Positions 34,110 through 43,444 of a stretch of 47,585 nt of DNA are shown piece after piece. The DNA comes from CAYFRC01 sp050946115. Lineage in GTDB: Bacteria; Bacillota; Clostridia; Christensenellales; Aristaeellaceae. Position numbers and translations under genes: made by a program. The notes below the pieces were generated by a model, which was not told the DNA's origin, made no database searches, and was given only the letters and a program-made list of their open reading frames with translations. Every line of letters begins with the position of its first letter. Position 1 is the stretch's first letter. Where the stretch lies: NCBI GenBank assembly GCA_050946115.1, contig JBMNUF010000018.1:1-47585 (forward strand), in the 5' to 3' direction.

Positions 34110-34149
34110 AAGGGACTGTCGCGGATTGCAAAACCCGCGACAGTCCCTT
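34110..34149. terminator. Perfect 15-bp hairpin between convergent genes
   Basis: AAGGGACTGTCGCGG (34110-34124), ten-base loop, CCGCGACAGTCCCTT (34135-34149). It lies between the rightward GH31 and leftward GH36-like genes. Neither side has a clean T-tract, so it may act as a bidirectional 3'-end stabiliser as much as a terminator. Confidence 0.65.
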
Positions 34150-34166
34150 CGATTTCCGCATACTTT

Positions 34167-36341
34167 TTATTTCAACCTGACGAAGGCAGTGCTCTCGGTA
34201 AACGCAACGCATATGCGAACCGTATCGTCGCGCTTTTCGGCGCGCACGTTCACGCCTTCGGCATCGACCGTACCCTTCCAGTGCGGGAAAAAGCAGGTAT
34301 ACACCGCCTCAAGTCCGACAAATCCCGTAAGGGTCAGTTGAATATCGTCGGCACCGCTTATTACCGATTGCACGCTGACACAGTCCATGGAAACGTGCCG
34401 ATCGGACCCGACGAGCGTTGGCAATGCATCGGAAATATCCGTAAGCGCAAGCACGGCAGTGTCACCAAGCGCCAGCTTCTTAAACCGCACCTCGCCGTTT
34501 TCCACGATATATCCTTTTTGATTCCAAAAATCGAACGCGTAATATCGCTTTTCGGGGTCGAGTGCCAGAGAGGATAGCTCTATCGCCGCGCCGTCCAAAG
34601 GCACGACCGCCACGCGCTGCACAACCGTCCATGTTCGCCCTCCTCGGTCGAAATGTGTGCTCCACAGCGTTGAAAATGGCGCTATTGCGCCATCAATATG
34701 GCTGATATAGCGGCTCGTGATGTCCTCATCTTCGCCGCCCATACCTATACACGCCGGAGTCGTATAATCGATATGTCCGGTTTCGGCGGTGCGGGTGTCG
34801 AGCCCCGGCATCGTACGCTTTATGAGCGACAAACGCTCCGCGTCGTATTCCGCGACCTTGTCCGAGATCATGAACAGCCCGCCGGTCAGCGCGACCAGGG
34901 ACAGCATCATGCGCGCCCAAACGGTCTTCCCCCGCACGCACACCATGTCCGGGTCTACCGTGAACATTACGCGCTGCGCGAAGAACCAGCGCGCGGTTTC
35001 CCTGATCTGCATGCTGTACGAACTCCAGCGCGGCGAGGAATCCGTACCTACACGCATCGCGTCGCACACGCCGATCGACTGCGTCAGGACACCCCAGCAC
35101 GAAAGATAATACACGTCGCTGCCCAGTCCCTCGCGCGCAGCCTCCATATAGGCGCGCTGGTTTGCGCGCGCCTCGTCGTTTGACATCGCGCCAAGCCTGA
35201 CCGCCTCGTGCGCGCCGTCGAAAATCAGGTGACGCAGCGAGTCCGATTTGACATAGGTATACCCCATTTCGCGGAACGCCCGATAATACGGTATCACGTG
35301 CTTATCGAGGTTCTCGCGCGAACAAATCATCGGATACAATATCCAATCCCCGCAAATCACGTTCCCCTCCCTGTCGCGCATGCAAAACCCTTCCTCCTGC
35401 GCGGCAAGCGTGTTCGTGATCGTGGCATTCGTCCATATGGCGGGCTTGAATCCGTTGCCCGCAAAGGCGTTCAATATCCCCTCGTGTCCATCCGGGAATT
35501 TCTCGTTCAGGTTCAGCCAGCTGTCCGCAACACTCGCGCCTTCCTTGGGCGGCACAAGCCGCTGCTGATACCCGTCGTCCAATTGCATGTATTCCAACCC
35601 ATACGGCTTCAGTTGTTTGAGCGCTTTGCCCGATTCCTCCAGATCGGCCTGCGTGACGTCGCTGTGATACGCCTCCCAGCTGCACCAGCCCGTAATCGGC
35701 TTGGGATTTGGTCTGAATTTCCACGGCTGATAATAGCCGTATCCCAAGTGTTCGGAGTAAAAACGCGGTTGAAGCAGAACGATCCATGGCCTCTGCCCCG
35801 AGCGCACCTTCATAGAAGCATGAAACCCCGCATCATCCTGTGCGATGCGCTTTTCGTTCCATCGAAAATCGTTTCCGTACCAACTAATCAGGAAATCCCA
35901 GTCCGGCAGATACATTCCGTTCACGCCGTACATCAGCGGATATCCTACCTGCCCCAAGATCGCCTCGCCGTCTTTCGCGCGGCGCGGCCTCATATTCCAC
36001 ATTTCAATCGGCGCAAAAAACTCCACACTCACTGGAACATCCTCCTCCCCCATCCACATGCAGAACTGCTGTGTCATGGGCTCGGACTGGAAATCGCCGT
36101 CCGAATGCGGGCGCATGTAGCGCGGCGTTTTTCCCGACGGAAAGCGCAGAGTCAGTATGTCCACGCCGTTGAAGTTCAGCGCATACGCGTTCTCATCGGC
36201 CTCTACCAGCCTTGCGTGTACCGCGGGTGCGTCGGGCGAGATCACATAGGGTCTTCTTTTATGCATATCGGATACCATCGGAGGAATCATGTTCGGGGAA
36301 GCCACCACGCCGCTTTCCGGCCGAGAGACGTTTCCTGCCAT
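34167..36341 (-). CDS. Clan GH-D glycosidase (GH36-like alpha-galactosidase family)
   Basis: A 724-residue enzyme with the clan GH-D TIM barrel. GWCSWEAYHSDV (about 217-228), YMQLDDGYQQ, nucleophile D367 (YVKSDSLRHL) and acid/base D434 (MRVGTDSS) are recognisable. Clan GH-D includes alpha-galactosidases, raffinose-family enzymes and alpha-N-acetylgalactosaminidases. There is no signal peptide, so it is cytosolic. AAAGGGG precedes ATG 36341. It begins 16 bp after the permease stop, as last gene of module 2, so the transporter probably imports an alpha-galactoside. The sequence departs from classic GH36 in its N-terminal part, so the substrate is open. Confidence 0.8.
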   Translation of the reverse strand: MAGNVSRPESGVVASPNMIPPMVSDMHKRRPYVISPDAPAVHARLVEADENAYALNFNGVDILTLRFPSGKTPRYMRPHSDGDFQSEPMTQQFCMWMGEEDVPVSVEFFAPIEMWNMRPRRAKDGEAILGQVGYPLMYGVNGMYLPDWDFLISWYGNDFRWNEKRIAQDDAGFHASMKVRSGQRPWIVLLQPRFYSEHLGYGYYQPWKFRPNPKPITGWCSWEAYHSDVTQADLEESGKALKQLKPYGLEYMQLDDGYQQRLVPPKEGASVADSWLNLNEKFPDGHEGILNAFAGNGFKPAIWTNATITNTLAAQEEGFCMRDREGNVICGDWILYPMICSRENLDKHVIPYYRAFREMGYTYVKSDSLRHLIFDGAHEAVRLGAMSNDEARANQRAYMEAAREGLGSDVYYLSCWGVLTQSIGVCDAMRVGTDSSPRWSSYSMQIRETARWFFAQRVMFTVDPDMVCVRGKTVWARMMLSLVALTGGLFMISDKVAEYDAERLSLIKRTMPGLDTRTAETGHIDYTTPACIGMGGEDEDITSRYISHIDGAIAPFSTLWSTHFDRGGRTWTVVQRVAVVPLDGAAIELSSLALDPEKRYYAFDFWNQKGYIVENGEVRFKKLALGDTAVLALTDISDALPTLVGSDRHVSMDCVSVQSVISGADDIQLTLTGFVGLEAVYTCFFPHWKGTVDAEGVNVRAEKRDDTVRICVAFTESTAFVRLK

Positions 36342-36357
36342 ATATGTACACCCCTTT

Positions 36358-37257
36358 CTACCCTTTCACCGCGCCCAGTGTAATTCCGCCCACGAAATAC
36401 TTCTGGAAGAAAGGATAAATAAATACTATCGGCACCACAACCACGACCGTCGTTGCGGCGCGCACCGTCTCGGGCTGTATCGTGCGCATCTTTTGGTACA
36501 AGCGCTGCTGCGTGGTCAATTCCGCCTTGGCGTTTGCCTCGTTCAGCAGGCGGTACAGGATGATCTGCAGCGTGTCCCATGTGCCGTCCTTTGAATACAG
36601 CGACACGTCAAACCAGCTGTTCCAATGCCCTACGCCGATATACACGGCGATACAGGCGAGCATCGGCATCGATAGGGGGATTGCCACGCGCAGGAAAGTA
36701 TTTATCTCCGATGCGCCGTCGATGCGCGCCGCCTCAAACAGAGCGTCCGGCAGCGATTGGATATAACTTGAAGTCAACATCATATAGTAGCAGCTGAACA
36801 GCCCCGGCACGATATATACGGCGAAGGAATTCATGAACCCGAGGCGTATCATCAGAAGGTACGTCGGAATCAGGCCACCGCCGAAATACATGGTAATCAG
36901 GAACAACAGCCGCATGAACTTTCGCCCGTAAAACTGCTTGTTCGACACGATGTATCCGAGCAGCGCGTTGCACAGCACACCCGTCACCGTGCCCACCACT
37001 ACGCGCAGCACGGATATGAGTGCGCCGCGAAGCAGCTTCGCGTTTTTGAAAACGTATTCATAATTGGTAGTGGTCCATGCACGCGGCCAGAAGTACAGCC
37101 TGCCTAAAAGCGCATCCGTGCCGTCGTTGAACGAGAACACGAGCGTGTTCCAGAAGGGATATATCATAGCAAACATCAGCATTGCAATCAGGATGCCGTT
37201 GCATACATCGAATACGCGCCCGGCGGGCGTCTGTTTAATGTAAAACGCTTTTCTCAC
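36358..37257 (-). CDS. CUT1 sugar ABC transporter permease (YtcP-like), module 2
   Basis: A 299-residue permease with six predicted helices, an EAA loop (FEAARIDGASEINTF) and the family C-terminus FFQKYFVGGITLGAVKG. The start is GTG 37257 with AAGGGGGAAG upstream. It is the second permease of the binding protein-permease-permease-GH36 operon. Confidence 0.93.
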   Translation of the reverse strand: MRKAFYIKQTPAGRVFDVCNGILIAMLMFAMIYPFWNTLVFSFNDGTDALLGRLYFWPRAWTTTNYEYVFKNAKLLRGALISVLRVVVGTVTGVLCNALLGYIVSNKQFYGRKFMRLLFLITMYFGGGLIPTYLLMIRLGFMNSFAVYIVPGLFSCYYMMLTSSYIQSLPDALFEAARIDGASEINTFLRVAIPLSMPMLACIAVYIGVGHWNSWFDVSLYSKDGTWDTLQIILYRLLNEANAKAELTTQQRLYQKMRTIQPETVRAATTVVVVVPIVFIYPFFQKYFVGGITLGAVKG

Positions 37258-37275
37258 GACGAACTTCCCCCTTCC

Positions 37276-38211
37276 TCAGAACAGTGCCACATCGCTGACC
37301 TTGCGCGCGATAGCATTTGTAATCAACACCATGAGAAAACCCACTATAGATTTCATCATGGATACGGCCGTGCCCATGGAATAGTATCCCTGCTGCACGC
37401 CGTACCTGTAAGAGTATGTATCGATAACATCCCAGTATTTCTGGGTGATGGGATTGCCTATGATCAGATGTTGGTCAAAGCCCGCCGAGAGGATGCCGCC
37501 GATGCCCATGATCCATAGCAGGATGATCGTCGGCAGAATCGCCGGCAGGGTGATGTGTATCGCCATGCGAAGACGCCCCATTCCATCGATGGAACCGACC
37601 TGATACAGTTCCTCGTCGACGCTCGAGATGGCGCTGAGATAAATGATCGTCGACCAGCCAAGTCCTTTCCAGATATTTGCGATCGTGTATATCCCCCAGT
37701 ACCATTCGCCCTTTTGCAGGAAGGATATTCGTTTTTCGATAAGTCCCGTATGGATCAAAAAGTCGTTTAGCACACCGTCCGTCGCCAAAAGCTGCGTAAT
37801 CATGGCGCCCGCAACCACCCACGATATAAAGTGCGGCAAATAGCTCGCCGTCTGAATGAATTTCTTGATCCGGATGTTCCCGATCTCGTTCAGCATGAAT
37901 GCAAACAATATGGGACAAATGAAACCAACCGTAATAGACAAGCCGCTCATGGCCAGTGTGTTGCGCAGAAGGCGGGGAAAGTCGCTGCCCAAAACAAATT
38001 TGCTGAAGTATTTGAGTCCCACCCAATCGCACTGCCATATTTCCCTGCCAGGCGCGTAGTTCACAAAAGCCATGAGCAGTCCGTACATCGGATAATAACA
38101 GAAAATCAGTGCCCAGATGATGATCGGCAAACACAAGAGCCACGTTTCGCGCTGATGAATCAGACTTTTCAGCAGCGGATGCATTTTTTTATTGGCGGCA
38201 ACGGTTTTCAA
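37276..38211 (-). CDS. CUT1 sugar ABC transporter permease (LplB-like), module 2
   Basis: A 311-residue permease of the LplB group with six predicted helices. The EAA loop is degenerate: YQVGSIDGMGRLRMA replaces the usual EAA. The likely start is TTG 38211, because GGAGGGG lies about eight bases upstream; the next in-frame ATG (M10) has no ribosome site. A strong hairpin separates it from the upstream binding protein gene. Confidence 0.9.
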   Translation of the reverse strand: MKTVAANKKMHPLLKSLIHQRETWLLCLPIIIWALIFCYYPMYGLLMAFVNYAPGREIWQCDWVGLKYFSKFVLGSDFPRLLRNTLAMSGLSITVGFICPILFAFMLNEIGNIRIKKFIQTASYLPHFISWVVAGAMITQLLATDGVLNDFLIHTGLIEKRISFLQKGEWYWGIYTIANIWKGLGWSTIIYLSAISSVDEELYQVGSIDGMGRLRMAIHITLPAILPTIILLWIMGIGGILSAGFDQHLIIGNPITQKYWDVIDTYSYRYGVQQGYYSMGTAVSMMKSIVGFLMVLITNAIARKVSDVALF

Positions 38212-38248
38212 TACATTCCCCTCCCTTTCCGAACCGCAATGAAGGATT

Positions 38249-38282
38249 AAAAAAGCCGTGGCGGGAGCTCTCCCGCCACGGC
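38249..38282 (-). terminator. Perfect terminator hairpin between binding protein and permeases
   Basis: On the minus strand GCCGTGGCGGGAG (38282-38270) pairs perfectly with CTCCCGCCACGGC (38267-38255) across a two-base loop and is followed by TTTTTT. It lies nine bases after the binding-protein stop and would lower permease and GH36 expression relative to the binding protein. Confidence 0.85.
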
Positions 38283-38290
38283 ATGGTGGA

Positions 38291-39931
38291 TTACTTGCCC
38301 ATCATTTCCAAATTCTTCCTGTAGTTGTCGGCGCGGTACTCCGTATAGGTCTCAAGGCCCGCGCCTTCAACCGCCGCCTGCAGATTCAGCCACGCCTCTT
38401 CGAATGCGTCGTCCGAATCAGCCATGACAGCCAGCGGATAGTACTGCTTCCACGCATCCTTGATCGCCGTCTGCGCAAAGGTCACATCCTCCTCCATGGG
38501 GATCGACAGGTACAGAAGCGCGGTGCCGTCAAATATCGTGCCGCTCATGTTTTCAAACATGTACTTCTTCCAGGTAGCCTCGCTGTACCACATCTGGTTG
38601 CCCCACAGGCAGTGAATGCCGTCGTCGAAGCGCCCACGATAGTTGATGATGTTGAACAGACCGCCGTTCGCGCCGAATATGCCCTCTTCCTGATAGTCCC
38701 AAGTCTCAGTGATGAGCTCCTGCTTGGACTGTTCGTTGAACTTCCACGAACCGTCGTCGTACAGCTCCCAAATGCACTTGGTGGTATCGGGCTTAGAGTA
38801 GGACTGAACCTCGTTGGGCATACCCCAGCACGTCAGCGCGATACCCTTGTCGGTCATCGTAAAGTCGATCCACTTCATGACATCGGCCACGTTTTGGCAC
38901 TTGTCGGTGATTACTACCCAGCTGCCGCCTGCGTTGTTCTTCATGGTGACATACGCGTTCTCGGCATCGGCATCCTTGAAGCCAACCTGGATGAAGCGCT
39001 TCTCCTCAAACCAGTTGTCGTCGGTCAGCATCCAAACCTCGTGACCGGCGTTGTAGCCGATCCACCAGCCGCCGATCATAGCGATAACGCGCTCCTGCGT
39101 AATCTTCGTGCGCAGGTCGTTCCACTCGTTGGTGAAGGAATCGGGATCCATCGTACCGGTTCTCCACCAGTCGTTGAAGAACTTTGCCATTTTCTTGCCT
39201 TCTTCTGTATGCGTCCAGTAGGTCAGGCTGTCGTCGTCGTTGATCTTCCAGCCCTTCTGAAGGCCAAAGTACCCCGCAAGATCCTCGGGCATGCCCTGAT
39301 TGTACAGGCCCAAAGTATAGCGCTGTTCGCCCGCCGCCGTCGTGGGATGCAGTTCGTAAACAGTCATGATCGCGTCGAAGTACTCTTCGGGCGTCGTGAT
39401 GGCGGGGCTTCCGATTTCCTGCCACTCGTCAAAGCGGATGTGCGCAGAATAGTCGGGAAGGTCGGGCAGGTTCGAGAAAGACTCCGGCAGATAGAAGATG
39501 CGGCCGTTGTCATCGGCATACAGCCCTTCAAGGCCGTTCAACCTGTGCAGGATGTTCTCGGACTGTGCCAAATAGTCCGTCAGGTCCTGCGCGCGGCCCT
39601 GTTCCACGAACTTCTGGCGGACGGGCGTGGATGCGCCAACCACGATTTCGGGATAATCGTCGGACGCGAGCATCAGGTTGTACTGCTCGTCGGTATCGCT
39701 GTCGAAATAATGCAGGTTGTACTGTACGTTGAAGTTGTCGAGCATGAACTTCAGCATGTTCTCTACGCCGACGATCTGCTGGTTCTCCGTGGGTTCCGCG
39801 CCGGCGGTAATGTCGATCGTCAGCGGCTCTGCGGGAACATCCCATCCGAACAGATTCGCTTCAGCAACAGCTGCGACAGACGCCAGACACATCAGAGCGG
39901 CAAGCGCCATAGCGACCAACTTCTTAGTCAT
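38291..39931 (-). CDS. Extracellular oligosaccharide-binding protein, module 2
   Basis: A 546-residue LipO-type solute-binding protein. Signal peptide 1-23 (MTKKLVAMALAALMCLASVAAVA) before EANLFGWD, with no lipobox. It is aromatic-rich (several WW, YW and WY pairs), as usual for carbohydrate binders. AAAAGGAGG precedes ATG 39931 and a promoter lies at 39971-39999. First gene of module 2. Confidence 0.9.
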   Translation of the reverse strand: MTKKLVAMALAALMCLASVAAVAEANLFGWDVPAEPLTIDITAGAEPTENQQIVGVENMLKFMLDNFNVQYNLHYFDSDTDEQYNLMLASDDYPEIVVGASTPVRQKFVEQGRAQDLTDYLAQSENILHRLNGLEGLYADDNGRIFYLPESFSNLPDLPDYSAHIRFDEWQEIGSPAITTPEEYFDAIMTVYELHPTTAAGEQRYTLGLYNQGMPEDLAGYFGLQKGWKINDDDSLTYWTHTEEGKKMAKFFNDWWRTGTMDPDSFTNEWNDLRTKITQERVIAMIGGWWIGYNAGHEVWMLTDDNWFEEKRFIQVGFKDADAENAYVTMKNNAGGSWVVITDKCQNVADVMKWIDFTMTDKGIALTCWGMPNEVQSYSKPDTTKCIWELYDDGSWKFNEQSKQELITETWDYQEEGIFGANGGLFNIINYRGRFDDGIHCLWGNQMWYSEATWKKYMFENMSGTIFDGTALLYLSIPMEEDVTFAQTAIKDAWKQYYPLAVMADSDDAFEEAWLNLQAAVEGAGLETYTEYRADNYRKNLEMMGK

Positions 39932-39970
39932 GGTATCTCCTCCTTTTCATAATACACATGTCCTATCTTA

Positions 39971-39999
39971 ATAATATCAAATTCTGCGTAAATAGTTAA
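39971..39999 (-). promoter_or_regulatory. Promoter of the module 2 transporter operon
   Basis: Minus strand TTAACT (39999-39994), 17-bp spacer, TATTAT (39976-39971), 40 bases from ATG 39931. The weak -35 is consistent with activation by the AraC regulator encoded just upstream. Confidence 0.6.
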
Positions 40000-40046
40000 T
40001 GACATATTTTACTGCATTCATGGATAAATGTCATGTTTTGTGTTAA

Positions 40047-40931
40047 TTATTCATCTTTGCTTCGCATCATTTGCGATGGAGGCATGCCGAAAACCTTCTT
40101 GAACACGCGCGAGAAATAGAACGGATCCCCATAACCGCATTGTTCCGCAATGGAAGTGACGGTGGCATCGGAATTCATCATCATCGTGCGTGCGCGGGAC
40201 ATGCGCAACTGTGTCACGTATGCGCTGAATGTCTGCCCAGTGAAACGCTTGAACTCCTTTGAAAGATAGCCGCGGCTCACGCCGAATTCCTTTGCAAGGC
40301 CAGTCATCGACAGGGACTTAAAAAACTCGCTGTCGACGCGGTGTAGCACACGCGATATCAATTTGCTTCGGGATGCGTTGTTGAGTTCAGGTAGATCCGT
40401 TCGCGGAGCATATGCCTGCAAACCTGAAATGTACCCCATCATCCTGTACAGGTCCGCCATAATCTCATACTCGTTATGCGCATACAGAAATGCCTTGCGC
40501 ATATGCGCAAATAGCGATTTGATGTATTCAATATCGTCGAACCTCGCCACGGGCGCATTTTCCGACAGACCCGCCGTCGTAAGCGCCCTTTCGGCCGCCG
40601 TTCCGCCAAAGCCGATCCACGCGTATCTCCAGGGCTCAACATCGCTTGCCTCGTAAAAAGACACGCAGCCCTTTGGTATATAAAACAATTCACCGCGGCT
40701 CACGCGATATCTGCGGTGCGTCAGCGTCAGATCGCCGCTACCTTGCAGAACGAAATGAATCAGGTCATGGTTGCGCACCGCAGGACCATAGCTGTAGCTT
40801 TCCGTTGTTATATGCGTACCGAACTGATACAGATACAGAAGCGCCTTCTCATCGTATTCGCCGTAGTGTGCAAAGAAATTCTCTGATCCATTGAACGAGT
40901 CAATAACATTCGGAAATATCCTTTCCTGCAC
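40047..40931 (-). CDS. AraC-family regulator of module 2
   Basis: A 294-residue regulator with a cupin sugar-binding domain (about 35-130; HFVLQGSGDLTLTHRRYRVSRGE) and a C-terminal AraC DNA-binding domain (about 190-290; VTSIAEQCGYGDPFYFSRVFKK). GTG 40931 is preferred because GGAGG lies nine bases upstream; an ATG at 40967 in the same frame has GGAG directly against it, too close to work. It lies directly upstream of the binding-protein gene on the same strand and is the natural regulator of the module. Confidence 0.88.
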   Translation of the reverse strand: MQERIFPNVIDSFNGSENFFAHYGEYDEKALLYLYQFGTHITTESYSYGPAVRNHDLIHFVLQGSGDLTLTHRRYRVSRGELFYIPKGCVSFYEASDVEPWRYAWIGFGGTAAERALTTAGLSENAPVARFDDIEYIKSLFAHMRKAFLYAHNEYEIMADLYRMMGYISGLQAYAPRTDLPELNNASRSKLISRVLHRVDSEFFKSLSMTGLAKEFGVSRGYLSKEFKRFTGQTFSAYVTQLRMSRARTMMMNSDATVTSIAEQCGYGDPFYFSRVFKKVFGMPPSQMMRSKDE

Positions 40932-40967
40932 CGCTCTCACCCTCCACCGTTTCTTTCGGGCTGCCAT

Positions 40968-41422
40968 CTCCGTTTCAAGATAGGGAAAAGTTTCCGGAAA
41001 CTAGGCAAAGCTGTCAACACCGGGAAACCCCATCTCCAAAGCTTCAAACCGAACACCGCTTCCCGCCTTTTTCGGGCACAAGCATATCAAAAACAATCTC
41101 TAAATACATTGTACTGCGTATTTGTGAAGCCGACGTTAATGTGTCATCGATTAAACTGTCGAACAGAATGTTATATAATCATCTTATCAAGGGTACTGTC
41201 AAGCATTATGCGCAAAATGATTCATGGGCATCTTCAGAGAATCGCCGTCAAGCGATAGAGGGATCGCTAAAAGTGGGCTCCAAATGCTTCATGTACATGT
41301 ATTTCTTGTTTCCCCATTGAGTGCTTGTGACATGGCGTAGGCGAGCGCAGACGAGCATTAGCGCAGAATTACCATCGGGGCTTGGGCACTGTTCAAATTT
41401 TTCTGTAAACACGACTTCTGTC
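40968..41422. other. Intergenic region between two regulator genes
   Basis: About 455 bp with no supported gene. It contains a good plus-strand promoter with nothing obvious downstream (41151-41179) and a 6-bp hairpin AGCGAT/ATCGCT (41251-41268). No clear minus-strand promoter for the 40931 gene was recognised. Confidence 0.45.
41151..41179 (+). promoter_or_regulatory. Orphan plus-strand promoter
   Basis: TTAAAC (41151-41156), 17-bp spacer, perfect TATAAT (41174-41179). It points toward the 3' end of the leftward membrane regulator gene, so any transcript would be a small RNA or antisense to that gene. Confidence 0.4.
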
Positions 41423-43231
41423 TCAGATCCGTTCCCCTTCGCGATACCTTATCGGGGAAACGCCTACGTTGGTTTTGAACAGCCTGGAAAAATAATTCGC
41501 GCTGGATATGCCGACATCACACGCGATTTCCGCAACGCTCTTCTGCGTGTTCATAAGCAGCTGTTTCGCCAATTCGAGCCTTCGCCCGGTGACGTATTCG
41601 GAAAAGCCGATGCCCACATGTTTTTTGAACAGGCGGCTTAAGGAGTACGTGGAGATTCCGAAAATGTCCGCCACTGCTATCTGACTCAGGTTGGGGTCGG
41701 TGTAATGCTCGTTCAGGTATTTCAGGATGCCGTCCCTGAGTATTAGAACCTGGGGTGGATTGCCCTCTTCGGTTCTGGCGCATTCCTCGGTTCTTTCACA
41801 CAGGCTGGCCTGATAGGATTCGCTGATCCCGTTGATAGCCGTCACGGTTGTTCCAGCTGTCAGGATGATCGGCTCCGCCATGCGCTCCTGCAGCCATTCG
41901 CGGACGCAGTCCTCCAAGGGCTGGATCTCCGGGGATTCGAGGAGCATGATGAATACGACCTGATCGCGACCTAGGATATCGGTGATAAAGACCTTTACCC
42001 GGTACTTTTCCTGCAGCATTGCGGCCAGATCCAAGCGCATTTGTGTATTGACGCTCTGGCTGAACAGAGTCATCACCGCGAAATATCCGGCGTGGCACAT
42101 CAGGCTAGCCCGTTCCAGTTCATCAATAGGTACAGGCATGCCGTTCAGAAGGTTGTTCATGAGATAATCCATTAGCCGCAGATTCTGTTCGGACATTTCC
42201 GAATTGAGCCGCGAAATGTAACGGCTCAGATCGCCGAATTCATCCCCAGTCTGGCTGTCGACGACCTGATGCATGATCTGCCCCACAGGCCGGTAATTAA
42301 GATAGATGACCAGCACTGTCAAAAGTAGCAGAATGGCCACTGCTGCGGACACCAGAGCCCGAATCTGGATGAAGAAGACGATTAACCCGGAGGTTGCGCT
42401 GTCGAGTTTCAGCGACAGCACGCAGATCAGACCGTCATCGTCCTGGATTTTGTATTGCGCAGTATAGCCGCTTTTCATCCGCTTTAGGCCTTCTTCGGCG
42501 GGCGGCGCGTCAGGTTTTCCCTCCGTTTTGGTGCTCAGCAGCAGGCTACCGCGTTCGTCGAATACGGCGTAGTCGGCGACTGTGTCGTCAAATCGGAGTA
42601 TCGGCGTCTGAATGTCCGCGCCTGTCAGCTTGAAAAGAACCATCGCGTCGCGCCGATTTACGCCCAGCTGAACGGGATAGCCGATGAGCATTGTTCCGCC
42701 GTCGGAAAAGAACGACCCGTTCGGATCGCTGCTTTGAGAAAGAAACGCTCTGGCCTCCGCGTCCTGTTCGGGCATCAACCTTCCGTACAGGTAATTGATG
42801 TACGTTTCTTGATTGTACCGAAACGACTTGTCGATTATCACGTCATCGCCTCGGTAGTATACTGCCATGTTCCAGCCGCTGATACTGGTGTAGGCGTTCA
42901 GCAGTCTGATGCATTCGGCGTAATAATAGTTATTAGATGATGGACTGACACTGCCCAATAGGAATACCGCTTCATGCGTGTCCTGGGTGGCGAGAGCGAA
43001 CTGACACGCACTTTTTCTCATCGAAGACAGCTCGGACTGTAGTACCGCGCTGAACCGGCGCAGTGTCTCCTTTCCGCTCTTCTCATGGGTGTCGATCAGT
43101 TGGCCGTACGATCGATTGAACAGCAAAAGCAGAATAACACAACAGGGAATCAGCATCAGCAGGACATATGTCGCCGTCATGTGACGCAGATACTTCCTTC
43201 GTGTGAATAGCTGCCTGATCCGTTCCGGCAT
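41423..43231 (-). CDS. Membrane-bound AraC-type regulator of module 3
   Basis: A 602-residue one-component regulator. Membrane helix 1 (about 20-42), a large extracellular sensor domain (about 43-285), helix 2 (about 286-308), a cytoplasmic linker, and a C-terminal AraC DNA-binding domain (about 500-598; VAEIACDVGISSANYFSRLFK). It resembles YtdP/YesN-associated regulators that sit beside CUT1 transporters. ATG 43231 is preferred: TGGAGGTG lies 11 bases upstream, while the in-frame ATG at 43249 precedes that site. Divergent from the module 3 permeases, with direct repeats between them. Confidence 0.9.
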   Translation of the reverse strand: MPERIRQLFTRRKYLRHMTATYVLLMLIPCCVILLLLFNRSYGQLIDTHEKSGKETLRRFSAVLQSELSSMRKSACQFALATQDTHEAVFLLGSVSPSSNNYYYAECIRLLNAYTSISGWNMAVYYRGDDVIIDKSFRYNQETYINYLYGRLMPEQDAEARAFLSQSSDPNGSFFSDGGTMLIGYPVQLGVNRRDAMVLFKLTGADIQTPILRFDDTVADYAVFDERGSLLLSTKTEGKPDAPPAEEGLKRMKSGYTAQYKIQDDDGLICVLSLKLDSATSGLIVFFIQIRALVSAAVAILLLLTVLVIYLNYRPVGQIMHQVVDSQTGDEFGDLSRYISRLNSEMSEQNLRLMDYLMNNLLNGMPVPIDELERASLMCHAGYFAVMTLFSQSVNTQMRLDLAAMLQEKYRVKVFITDILGRDQVVFIMLLESPEIQPLEDCVREWLQERMAEPIILTAGTTVTAINGISESYQASLCERTEECARTEEGNPPQVLILRDGILKYLNEHYTDPNLSQIAVADIFGISTYSLSRLFKKHVGIGFSEYVTGRRLELAKQLLMNTQKSVAEIACDVGISSANYFSRLFKTNVGVSPIRYREGERI

Positions 43232-43277
43232 GGGGATGTACACCTCCATTCTTTACATATGATAACACAGTTTTAAG

Positions 43278-43310
43278 AAGATGTCAATTTCTTCAATAAG
43301 ATGTCAGTTT
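43278..43310. promoter_or_regulatory. Direct repeats typical of AraC half-sites
   Basis: AAGATGTCAATTT (43278-43290) and AAGATGTCAGTTT (43298-43310) are in the same orientation with a period of 20 bp, about two helical turns. They lie between the divergent membrane AraC regulator and module 3, 68 bp upstream of the module promoter -35. Confidence 0.65.
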
Positions 43311-43377
43311 TTTGCACCGTTCATTATTTGCGCCGCGGGGTGGCTTCCGCAATTTTGTGCACTGCAAATCTTTATTC

Positions 43378-43406
43378 TTGATCTTCAGTTTAAATCCTGA
43401 TATCAT
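43378..43406 (+). promoter_or_regulatory. Promoter of module 3
   Basis: TTGATC (43378-43383), 17-bp spacer, TATCAT (43401-43406). Transcription would start near 43413, 30 bases before the ATG at 43445. Confidence 0.65.
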
Positions 43407-43444
43407 GAATTTACATGAAATGCGCCGAAAGACAGGTGACAGAT

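Noticed and set aside
38258..39952. 564-codon plus-strand frame opposite the module 2 binding protein
   Set aside because: Shadow frame. The minus-strand gene has a signal peptide, ribosome site and promoter.
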